64,000 bases of DNA, taken from Phymatolithon calcareum. Lineage: Eukaryota > Rhodophyta > Florideophyceae > Hapalidiales. The notes below the pieces were generated by a model. The model had not been told where the DNA came from and ran no database searches. It saw nothing but the letters and a program-made list of their open reading frames with translations. Both the position numbers and the translations under genes were made by a program. Below, one piece after another: positions 10,220 through 19,520 of this stretch (its first letter is position 1; every line of letters starts with the position of its first letter). The DNA lies in the NCBI GenBank assembly GCA_977006965.1, contig OZ345371.1, forward strand, positions 62,001 through 126,000. The letters run 5' to 3'.

Positions 10220-12216
10220 ACTTTGTTCATCAGTGCCTCGTAACACCACCACAAGTGCCTTCAAATACCAGGAGAGCCTCAGGTAACCGACTCTGCATTG
10301 TCCCGGAGAGGTGGGCATTTCCCCTAGCATCATGCACACCAGGATTATCATTGAATCTAAAATTTGAAGATTTTGGTGCCGAAAGGCGCGAGTGCGAAAA
10401 AGATTTTATATTCAACTTTCGCATGTTATGTCGCTATTGATCCGCTGCCCAGGGTATTGAGACGATCCGGGATTGTTTCGGACCCCGGCAGAGTACAGCT
10501 GCATAGCTATAGAATATCGATCCAGCCGTGAAATATATACCGAGACGAATAAATTAAAGTGGGCGTGCACATCACACTTCGATCTCAAGAACGCCTCCTC
10601 TACGATACAGGGCAACCCACGAAGTGGAAGATGTCGCTGTCATGTAGCTGACCTTCACGGTGCATGGTAAGTTTCCCAGGATGGGACCAAGGCACTCTGG
10701 AAATGCAGACACACTCCTACACGCCCTTTTCTGGTACTATTTCTCCCGCGTTTACGTTTACGGTAACAAGGTACAGTTTAGGTAGTCTAGTTCTGCAGTT
10801 CCCCAGTACTGTAGCTCTCCAGAACAGTACATAAGCAACCTGCTGAGTCCTGAATAGCAGACTCGGCAGGGATGAGTAAAGTGCCAAGGTCAAGAAGACT
10901 TTGCTGGCTTATCCCGTCTTTCTCAACTGGTCTTTTGGACGACGGTCGCGTCTATGCAGTTGGCCGTCGTTTGCCAAGCCTCTCTATCAGCTGATGCTCC
11001 TCGCGTCATTCAGAAAGCAAAGCTGCCGCTGCAGCATCATGATGATGAGGTTCACTTTCGATCTTGTTTCCGGCACAGCAATCTGATCCAGATTTGGCAC
11101 GATAAAATTTTGGCCGATAGGGGATTCGAAACACGATATCGAGCGCCGTGTTGCGGCATGGCAGGCGGGGGACTATCATAACAGTTTAGGGGGTGTCTAA
11201 ATTACAATTGCCGTAAAACTGGCCCCTGTGCTGACTGTGGTAATGAGATTTGACTACCGGTGCCCAGTGCTTCGTACGTAGCGCGCGGCCGTACTCACAC
11301 GTGAGACCCTGGAAACTGTATCAAACAACGCAAGTAATGGAGCAAAAGTGCAGGTCTTCGCCAATTGCATCCTCACCATGGGGATCTTCAGGGATAACTT
11401 CACCGGAGCAGAAACGCCAGAGGTCGATCGATATCATATGATAGAGCAGTCAAATGTCAGCGCAAGCGATCATCGATTGCGCTGACTGACATTCGATCGC
11501 GCTTCAATCGCACAGACCTGTACATACTGTACCCTTCACTACCTCTTGCAAACCTGCACTTGTACTGTACAGGTGTACCATGAAGTTATTATGGGTAGAT
11601 ACTGTACCGTAGAAGGGCACACAGCTTCTTCAATCCTGCATTGTACTCAATACTGTAAATTACAGTACTCTACTGTAAAATCCACGGCCGATTCTAACCT
11701 AAATGAATGTAATTTTTACAGTGGTATGCCAAATGAATACCAAGGGTCTTCGTCTGTCGAACAAGTTTTCTCATGTAGTATCATACTGCACAATGACTTT
11801 AATTTACAGAGCGTAAAATACTGTAAACTGGGCCAAAGTAACCTTGGCCCAGTTTACACTCTGATTTTTGAAATTATTTCAAACGAACCACCATGTATGG
11901 ACATTTGGTCCTGCGAAGGTAAATCAAGCAATGTACCGTGAGCCACGACGTCGGTTTGAATTGCATTAAGATACGTAGTGCCGTATGAGACCTGGCCATC
12001 ATTTCTTCAATCCCGCTGTGCAAACCTAGATCATACTTTACCGCAAAAACAAATTTGTCGCCGCCGTGGCGAAGGTCATCATTTGCCACGTGCGTACCAC
12101 CTCGTAGTTGCTCTTGCAAAACGATTTAACTTTATCGATGCTGGCGATCGACACACTGTCCTCGCACTTTCAAGTTCGAGAGCTTCTTTGTGCTGGTTAA
12201 GCACAGTAGTTGCCAC
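10220..12216. other. No supported gene
   Basis: Contains many ACTGTA/TACAGT motifs, an inverted repeat near 11455-11490 (TGTCAGCGCAA and TTGCGCTGACA) and the perfect hairpin at 11823-11857. I found no coding region with recognisable content. Confidence 0.45.
11823..11857. repeat. Perfect 14-bp-stem hairpin
   Basis: GTAAACTGGGCCAA (11823-11836) and TTGGCCCAGTTTAC (11844-11857) are exact complements around a 7-base loop. An A/T-rich stretch lies upstream, but no gene that it could terminate is visible. Confidence 0.8.
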
Positions 12217-12521
12217 ATGGCTTTGCGGATAGCCGAAGAAGCAAGAGAGCCTTCAATGCGGGTCATACAATGGATTAAGGACCATCGCTGGGGATTGCTA
12301 GGATGTGTTCTACGCATGGATGAGAATAGGCTCGTTCGCAGGATACTACTGCAATGCGTACCCGGAAGATACGTCTCTCTCCTTGGCGATATACCAAATC
12401 AAGTTATCGAATCGGCCATAACAAGCACCTCCGACCTCAGCAAGTGGAATCAAATAAAGCCTTCTTGATGTGCTAGCCCCTTAGGGTAATAAAGCAATCA
12501 TCATCAACAAATGGCTTTGCG
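12217..12521 (+). mobile_element. LINE-E 3' fragment with 11-bp TSD
   Basis: The insert is 12228-12510, between direct repeats ATGGCTTTGCG (12217-12227 and 12511-12521). The plus frame encodes the end of a LINE protein, with a RWGLLGCVLRMDENRLVRRIL segment like the C-terminal tail of many RT proteins. It ends with CCCCTTAGGG.AATAAAGCAATCATCATC. A sister tail lies near 49880-50100. Confidence 0.8.
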
Positions 12522-13200
12522 AGGTAGATTCGCTAATAATCCTACACATTGCATGAGAAGAACAGGGAAGCTTACCACGGGGCACTCTACTGTATACACT
12601 TCATTCAAGTCAATAATCTTATGCTTCTTGACCGTCACGGTTGAAGAAAAGCACCCGCCGAATGGACAGTTTTGCAAGATCACCAAGAGATAGATAGCAT
12701 AACAACCGCTTCCGAGCATGGCGAAAATTGACCTGTAAAGATGGATGGAAGGATCGAAGCACGGTAATCTCATTAGCACGCACCACTGTAGCTTTTCTTC
12801 GTCGTGTTGCTCCTTCAGTATAGCATTCTGCTTCCTCATCCACGAAGTTAGTATGTGCAAAAGACGTTTTGTTTACGTTTTTCGTCTGAAGCCATCATAT
12901 CCTCCAGAAAGACGATTGACGCCAAAGAGCCGAGAGTTACGGAAAATGGCATCACCGTTTTCGACCGCAATGCACGCCATGCAAGCACGTTGCTTGTCAA
13001 TCTGTGCCGGACTACGGCTTTGCCGGTGCGACGCCGGTAATGACGTCCGCCCCATTTTTGCGGGGCTCATATTTGCGATCCAACATCAGAAAAGGGTTCC
13101 AGAAAGAAGGAAGAAAGTTTTCACGGCTGCTTTGCAAGTCATCAATATCTGACATCGGCTTCTATCCCCTTTCTTGCGTCTACAGTCCCCGAAGTTGGAT
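12522..13200. other. No supported gene
   Basis: Overlapping frames exist on both strands (for example minus 12619-12843 and 12873-13070), but none shows a domain. They may be decayed transposon coding sequence. Confidence 0.4.
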
Positions 13201-13212
13201 TACAGACACGTG

Positions 13213-13408
13213 GACAGCATAAAAGGGGATATATGTTGATTTATTTTAAAAGCACCCAAGACCTCACTGTGAGTAACGGGGCAGCTTCTCAATTACTTCT
13301 AACTTACCGCATTCTTTTTTCCTAACATTTCCTTTCGAGTTTCTCTCCATATGAGAGTTCGAGTTAGTCTTTTGCATTCATATTCAGTCTCTTTAGACAG
13401 CATAAAAG
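13213..13408 (-). mobile_element. LINE-C 3' fragment with 13-bp TSD
   Basis: The insert is 13226-13395, between direct repeats GACAGCATAAAAG (13213-13225 and 13396-13408). On the minus strand it ends AAAATAAATCAACATATATCCCC, like the LINE-C tail near 16340-16365. It landed inside the left arm of the palindromic Tc1 element and so is younger than that arm. Confidence 0.85.
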
Positions 13409-14103
13409 ATGGACCTGCTCGACGGCCTATTTTAAAAATTAATTTTATGGTATCGAAGCGCACACAATGCAAAACTAATTGAAGGAGTTGGAGGTTCTAT
13501 GCTGGCGTCATCGCATCCAGATACGCAAAATAGTATTACGAACAGTTTTTTCACCCGCAACTCAATTACGGACAGTTAACAAGAAGATCACGCCAAGTTT
13601 AAACGGAAAGTCATTAGTTCCTCAAAGTGCGTCCTTCAAGCTCTATGACGTCAACACATCGCTTCGGCATTGATGTATTCAGCTTTCTAATTGTCGAATC
13701 TTCGATATTGCTTAAACAACAAATGACCTCTTCTTTCAGATCTTCCACGCTTGTAAACTGCCGAAGACCCTTGTAAACTTCCTAGACGAGGATCCCCAGA
13801 GATTCTCGACTATGTTGAGATCGGGAGACTTTACTCGGACAAAGGCGAACGTCGACGAAATTATCAGAAAAGCAGTCTTTTGGGTACTAGCTGACTGGCG
13901 CGGAGCATTGTCCTGCTGAAATATCCAGTTATCGGGACAGTCTTCCTCTATAAACGGCAGTAAACACTGCGCTGGAACATTGTAATTGCCTTCAAGTTCA
14001 TTCTCCCGTTAATGACGCAAATACTCGAGAGCCCCAGCTTAGAAGCTGTCACATGTAAGCGCTCAAAAAATGAGCGAAGGACCACATCGCTTGGAGGGCT
14101 CGC

Positions 14104-14560
14104 TGGAAGAAGGTGGACTTCTCGGACGAGAAGAAGTTCAATCTGGATGGCCCCGATAGGTTTACATACTACTGGCACGACTGAAGAAACGAAAAGGGCT
14201 ACTTTTTGAAGGGTCAACATGGAGGCGGTTCCATCATGATATGGGCTACCATGTCTTGCTATGGGCTTTCGAGTATTTGCGTCATTAACGGGAGAATGAA
14301 CTTGAAGGCAATTACAATGTTCCAGCGCAGTGTTTACTGCCGTTTATAGAGGAAGACTGTCCCGATAACTGGATATTTCAGCAGGACAATGCTCCGCGCC
14401 AGTCAGCTAGTACCCAAAAGACTGCTTTTCTGATAATTTCGTCGACGTTCGCCTTTGTCCGAGTAAAGTCTCCCGATCTCAACATAGTCGAGAATCTCTG
14501 GGGATCCTCGTCTAGGAAGTTTACAAGGGTCTTCGGCAGTTTACAAGCGTGGAAGATCTG
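14104..14560 (+). pseudogene. Tc1/mariner transposase catalytic core, broken
   Basis: The DD34E catalytic triad is visible. The first Asp is in [15 protein letters not shown], in the loop. The second is in FQQDNAP (codon 14385-14387) and the Glu in SPDLNIVENLWG (14490-14492). Exactly 34 residues separate these last two, the Tc1 spacing. GGGSIMIWATMS and YYWHD are other Tc1 landmarks. TGA at 14182 and TAG at 14347 interrupt the first frame, and the second half lies in another frame, so the gene is dead. The N-terminal helix-turn-helix is absent because that half was replaced by the inverted arm. The left arm (13408-14034) carries a minus-strand copy of the second half. Confidence 0.88.
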
Positions 14561-14970
14561 AAAGAAGAGGTCATTTGTTGTTTAAGCAATATCGAAGATT
14601 CGACAATTAGAAAGCTGAATACATCAATGCCGAAGCGATGTGTTGACGTCATAGAGCTTGAAGGACGCACTTTGAGGAACTAATGACTTTCCGTTTAAAC
14701 GTGGCGTGATCTTCTTGTTAACTGTCCGTAATTGAGTTGCGGGTGAAAAAACTGTTCGTAATACTATTTTGCGTATCTGGATGCGATGACGCCAGCATAG
14801 AACCTCCAACTCCTTCAATTAGTTTTGCATTGTGTGCGCTTCGATACCATAAAATTAATTTTTAAAGTAGGCCGTCGAGCAGGTCCATCTTTTATGCTGT
14901 CCACGTGTCCGTAATCCAGCTCTGTACTGCACGGCGGTCGGCAGGTGCTTGCAAAAGCTTAGAATTGTCC

Positions 14971-15177
14971 GAGAGACACGTATGGATTGGATTGGATTTC
15001 TGTGTAATTGAAGCTCCCTTTGTCAATTATCATTGCACCTGAGAGACTTTTCGTTGTGCTACAATCCTTCGCTTACGTTCTCATTTAAGTAGCGATTGTA
15101 TCGCTTTTTCTCAGTCGAAAAACCAGAGTGTCGGAAGGAATCACCCCTCTTCTTCTCGTCTCGAGAGACACGCATGG
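14971..15177 (-). mobile_element. LINE-D 3' fragment with 15-bp TSD
   Basis: The insert is 14986-15162, with direct repeats GAGAGACACGYATGG (14971-14985 and 15163-15177). The (ATTGG)n at its left end is the complement of the LINE-D tail. It lies inside LINE-C. Confidence 0.8.
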
Positions 15178-16282
15178 TGGAGGTTCCAAGTTCCAACCCA
15201 AACATCGCGGAAGCGGTCTCCAAGGTCCCCAGAAACGTCGCTGATAATCCAGCGCAACTGTTCGCTGACGATGTCCAGCTGCAATCTAAGGATGGAGAAG
15301 GAATGCAGAAGCTGCTTGATATAGCGACGACCTGGACGAAGGAAAATGGTATGAGCTGGAACACAAAGCCAGGAAAAAGCGAGATCCTTAACTACACGGG
15401 ACTTCCGAAACACACCTTCCACATTACTGGTCGAGTTCTTCATCAAGCATAGAGGCTCTCGTATCTCGGGATATCCATGAACCACAAAGGTGTAACAGAC
15501 GACATGGCGTTATCAAGAGTACGAAATGCAGTGGGGTGCATACACAAACTGCGGGATATTGGAGTCAATGTTCGAGGCTTTCAGCCTGTGACATGCATTA
15601 GAATCTTCAAGTCGCTTATTTTGCCCAAGTGGGAGTATGCGCTCCACGTGACGCCACTGACAAAGCTATTACAATCAGCAATCGAATCTGCAGAAGGTTT
15701 ATTCGTCAAGTATTTGTTTGTGACATATGCCCAGCAGATACCAAGCAGAAAGGTTTTCTGCGAGTTTAGAGAGACAAAAGAAGCGCCTCGATGAGGCAGA
15801 CGAGTGTTCTGGGAGAGATGAACACATTAAGGAAGCAACCAAGGACATAGAGTGCTTCAAGAAATATGATGATCTGCAGCAAGCTCTCGATAAAGCGGAG
15901 GAGGGCTCAGTCTCAAAGGAAGGGCGACGAAAAGAAATAATTGAGTTATGGGCAAAGGAAGAAGAGGGAAGATCGCTCGAGATACCAAGGTATTACCAAC
16001 TGATTCGAACAATCTACCGGTGGTTCTACAAGTAAAAGAAAGGTCGACACGGTTGCGATGCCTACGGCTGATATTCAACAGAGCACCTCTTTGGAGAAAA
16101 TCAGTACTAGGGGCATACTTTGGTGTCACAGCCGTGATTGAGTTGGTCGCGCTCCAACGCATTCTATCTTCATTCAAGATTAGTCCTGAAATTGAATATG
16201 AATGTAAGCGACTCACTAGAGCACTTGTTGAGAGAGAAATAAGAATCAAGGGTATACTAAATAGTCAAACTATGCTAGCTTA
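15177..16282 (+). pseudogene. LINE-C reverse transcriptase, C-terminal half, broken
   Basis: It starts inside the RT palm with QLFADDVQLQSKDG, so the YADD-box aspartates are present. The thumb and C-terminal region follow (WEYALHVTPLT, and APLWRKSVLGAYFGVTAVIEL near the end). TAG at 15450 and frame changes near 15730 and 16030 break it. The neighbouring copies at 16571-17669 and 39708-40028 preserve the same C-terminus. The N-terminal endonuclease and fingers are absent through 5' truncation. Confidence 0.8.
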
Positions 16283-16570
16283 GAAAATCGTGCAAAAGCG
16301 GCCCTGTTACTCTTGAAGAGAGGCCTTGGGAGCATTTTAAAATAAATCAACACATATCCCCAACCCAAACAAAAATAAATTTATTTCTAAATTAGTTTGG
16401 AAAAATGAGAAAAATCAGAATCCGCCCTTTCACATAACACTTGATGCCCAAACGACCGTGTATGAGTTGCGTACACTGGGAGTGTTCAAGAAAGGGCTAA
16501 GTATACAAAAGTGTATTCAGATATACAAAGCGCAAGTACAGCCACACTGGGAGTATGCAATGCACATAAC

Positions 16571-17669
16571 AGACAGGAACGTCTCAGAAAGCCCTGTGCA
16601 ATTGTTCGCAGATGATGTTCAGCTTCAAGCGAAGACAGGACGAGGAATGCAGAAACTTCTTGATATAGCGACCAGTTGGGCAAGCGAAAATGGCATGAAA
16701 TGGAACACAGAACCAGGAAAAAGCAAAGTTCTTAAGTACAAAGGACTTCAGAAGCACACGTTTTACTTGGCGGGACGAGAACTATATCAAGCCTGGAGAC
16801 TCTCGTATCTTGGGGTAAGCATGAATAGCAAGAGTGCTACGGATGACACGGCCATAGCAAGAGTTCGAAATGCTGCAGGATGCATACATAAGCTTCGGGA
16901 CCTTGGAGTGAATGTTCGAGGATTCAAACCGGAGACATGCATCAGGATCTTTAAGTCGCTAATTATCCCGAAATGGGAGTATGCGTTACACGTTACTCCA
17001 ATGACAAATCGATTGCTCTCGGCAATCGAGTCGGCAGAGGGCTTGTTCTACAAGAATGTTTTCGGAAAGTATGCCGAACACCGCCGGGACCGAATGCGAG
17101 TTCTGTGCCGACTGGGACCACCAAAGATGAGGAGACGTCATCAAGCAGAAAGGTTTGCATTAAGCCTGGTAAGACAAAAAAAGCGCCTTGAAGAAACAGA
17201 AGAGTACGTTGGAAGAGATGAGGACGTAAAGGAAGCAATGAAGGATATTGAATATCTCAAGATGTATGAAGACTTGCGACAAGCCCTTCAGAAAGCCCAG
17301 GAGGGATCTGTCACGAAGAAGACGAGGAGAGAAGAAACAATTAAGGTATGGGAAAAGGAAAAAGAAGGCAGATCAATGATGATTCCTATTGAAGGCAAGC
17401 TACCAGGGATCCTTTACATAGGAGAAAGAACAATACGTTTAAGGTGCCTAAGGCTGACATTCAACCGAGCACCCCTTTGGAGGAAATCAGTGTTGGGTGC
17501 TTACCGTGGGATTACCGCGGTGATCGAACTGGTCGCCTTACAACGTACTCTAGAGTCATCGAAGATGAGTACAGAAATTGAGTTTGAGTGCAAGAGACTC
17601 ACAGGAGCTCTTGTTGGGAGAGAATTACGAATCAAGAACGTTTTGAGCAGCCAGATGACTTTAGCGTAG
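16571..17669 (+). CDS. LINE-C reverse transcriptase, C-terminal fragment (open)
   Basis: The frame is open without stops and encodes RT from SPVQLFADDVQLQAK (intact catalytic aspartates) to the end LSSQMTLA. It covers late palm, thumb and a Lys/Arg-rich C-terminal region that probably binds nucleic acid. The endonuclease and RT fingers are missing, so it cannot drive retrotransposition. Upstream, the frame continues without a stop into the thumb of the host LINE-B (16458-16570), giving a LINE-B/LINE-C fusion frame. The fusion has no supported start codon. It is the best-preserved LINE-C C-terminus in the window. Confidence 0.8.
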
Positions 17670-17746
17670 AGATTATGCAAGAGCTGCCCCGTTACTCCAA
17701 GGTGAGGCTTTGGGAGCTCTCAAAAAATAAAATCATCAAGTATCCC
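16571..17746 (+). mobile_element. LINE-C, 5'-truncated, inside LINE-B
   Basis: It starts just before the RT YADD box and ends AATCATCAAGTATCCCC. An 8-bp target duplication, CACATAAC/CACTTAAC (one mismatch), lies at 16563-16570 and 17747-17754. LINE-B resumes in the same gene directly after it. Confidence 0.78.
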
Positions 17747-18032
17747 CACTTAACGCCCTGGACAGAAGACGTACAAAATGCCTTTCTGGCAATAGAAAGA
17801 GACCGCCTAGAATCGAAGCAGAAAAGGAAGATTACATGCGACAAGACAAGAGAATGCAAGCAATCCTCAAGTTCCCCAATCTGAAGCACAGGCAACTCGC
17901 GCTGCAGTATGCCTGTGGAAGATTCCCACAGGTTTCAACAACAAGTATGGCTGAAGAATTCGGCACCAGAGCCAGAGAGCATATGGAGACCCTTGAGCAC
18001 ACGTTAGCAGGGTACGATCTCGAAGGAGAAGA

Positions 18033-18690
18033 AGAAGAAAGGTAGATTTTTATTTAAAAGTTTCCAACGCATCTGCTGACGCTCGGGGCAACTTTCCTAA
18101 GGCCAAGGGGTTCTGGCTAGATTCTGTCCTGAACGTGTTTTCTTTTCTTGTTGGTGTAACACGACTCAGTGGACTACAAAAACCCACCGAGGGGGAAAAT
18201 TACTCCCCTGTCCTGTGACACGCTGTAATTTCAAGTTGCGGGTAGTCCTTACTTGTCCACAGCCTGAAACATGGTTAGGAGCTCGTCCAGTGCTCGCTTA
18301 GTCCAGGCGCTGTCTTCTTTGGAGAGTCTGTCCTTTGCAAGGCCATTTATCATGTCTTCGATGGCATCTTTTCCACATTGGCCGGTGAGTTCGATAAGGC
18401 TAGAGGTGCTCATTGGAGGGAACATTCCAAATGACCACTTGATGGCAAGTGTTCTATGTCTCCTTGACTTGAAGAGAAGGTGCGGCGGTAACTACACTTT
18501 CGCGTGCGGTATAGGTCGTTTTTTCGACTTTTCCGCATCCTCTGCGGCCTCCAGTATCTTGTTTCTTTGGTATTTCTTGATGTTTGTCGTAGCTATCGTT
18601 TCGTTTGCTGCTTCGCACAGGAAACCATTCACTTTCGCATGGACAATATCTCTCTCCGCTTCTTGACGTTCCTTCTTCGCGATCTCTGTT
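18033..18690 (-). mobile_element. LINE-A, 5'-truncated, antisense inside LINE-B
   Basis: It is the reverse complement of about 22316-22999, with (GAA)n at its left end corresponding to the LINE-A (CTT)n tail. On the minus strand it encodes most of the LINE-A C-terminus, including SLIELTGQCGKDA. It lies in the GAA-rich C-terminal coding sequence of LINE-B. Boundaries are blurred by the GAA tract. Confidence 0.82.
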
Positions 18691-19520
18691 AACAAAGACT
18701 GGAAGCAGAAAAGGCGCTAGATGATGTCTTACTATTAGCAAGACACTCATAGAACGCATGGAGAACGAAGAAGGCCTGTATTGATTCGCAGAAGGCAAGG
18801 CAAAGAGCGGTCGTGTCCAAGCACAAACAATCCCGTAGAGGACTAAGATGGATTACCTTGAATCTTGAGTTTTCCCGTCCGCCATTCTGATGGACGTTTC
18901 GTGAGCTGCACAAAGGTAGGTAGCATCAGAGGAAGCCTTGCCCATATCTTCGGAAGTCTGTGGGGTTTTTAAATAAATTAAATGCCCAAACAACGACTTT
19001 CTGATATTCAAAAGGAGATGCTAGAAGTGGCAGAAATGGCAGTTGATACTGTCCAAGGAAAATGTCCAAAATTAACTACTTAGATGACAACGTAAGCGAA
19101 GGATTGTAAGCAACGAAAAGTCTCTCAGGTGCAATGATAATTGACAAAGGGAGCTTCAATTAAACAGAAATCCAATCCAATCCTTTCACACAACCATTCA
19201 TTGCGGCTGTTTATGGATTACTTTGCGGCTCCTCTTCATAGCAGAACATGATGCAGGTTCCTTGAATTATCCATATTGGCGATATGCAAGGAATCTGGCC
19301 CAAAAAAACCAGCGGTAAACTTTCGAGGTAGAGCAAAAATGCATCTCAGCAGACTGAGAATTCCATGGACTCTAATGGCACCGGCTCATTTTGCGGCCAA
19401 TCAAAGGAATGCAATTTCAAGACAGCCTGCCATTGCGTCCATACTGACCCTTAGCTTCCGTCAGTGGCCAATCTTGAGATGCTTCTGAAGGTAAATGGGG
19501 TCACACTTAAACGCGAAGCA

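Larger units (their letters stand above)
4812..11830. other. Region dense in ACTGTA/TACAGT motifs
   Basis: The complementary hexamers ACTGTA and TACAGT occur repeatedly here, often as palindromes such as TACAGTACTGTA or GTACTGTAC (for example at 4930, 5140, 7804, 8290, 9920 and 11651). By eye I count about 38 in the first 12 kb and about a dozen in the remaining 52 kb. No protein gene is recognisable through most of the region. Confidence 0.6.
13203..14911. mobile_element. Tc1/mariner element rearranged into a 649-bp-arm palindrome
   Basis: The 3' half of a Tc1 element is present twice in inverted orientation. The right arm is 14263-14911. The left arm is 13203-14034, interrupted by a 183-bp LINE-C insertion and TSD copy. 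Without that insertion both arms are 649 bp and nearly identical. A 228-bp loop (14035-14262) keeps the start of the catalytic domain. Both ends read CRGACACGTGGACAGCATAAA and adjoin TA (13201-13202 and 14912-14913). The 5' half with the DNA-binding domain is missing. Because both ends are the same terminus, the structure could in principle be bound by a Tc1 transposase supplied elsewhere. Confidence 0.88.
14919..16372 (+). mobile_element. LINE-C, 5'-truncated copy
   Basis: It contains the RT palm-to-C-terminus pseudogene at 15177-16282 and ends ATAAATCAACACATATCCCC near 16365. A minus-strand LINE-D fragment is inserted at 14986-15162. The left boundary is only approximate. Confidence 0.7.
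16457..18981 (+). mobile_element. LINE-B, 5'-truncated, hosting LINE-C and LINE-A
   Basis: Its parts are 16457-16570 (thumb segment VYELRTLGVFKK...WEYAMHIT), 17755-18032 (C-terminal segment with LALQYACGRFPQVSTTSM), 18691-18785 and a 3' UTR ending near 18981. The 3' UTR matches the tail of the full-length copy (GAGGAAGCC.TGCCC..AT.TTCG). LINE-C is inserted at 16571-17746 and an antisense LINE-A at about 18033-18690. Confidence 0.82.
16428..19194 (+). mobile_element. LINE-D copy split by a nested LINE-B
   Basis: LINE-D occupies 16439-16456 and 18982-19183, flanked by TTTCACAYAAC (16428-16438 and 19184-19194). LINE-B was inserted in it and duplicated ATGCCCAAACRAC (16444-16456 and 18982-18994). 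The right part ends with the usual (TCCAA)n tail. It is the outermost layer of a local nest. Confidence 0.78.

Noticed and set aside
13479-14818. Two identical 64-codon frames in opposite directions
   Set aside because: They are the non-coding strand of the two Tc1 palindrome arms.
19464-19520. First 19 codons of the LINE-A endonuclease frame
   Set aside because: They precede the 15-bp target duplication ending at 19520, so they are flanking DNA that happens to be in frame.
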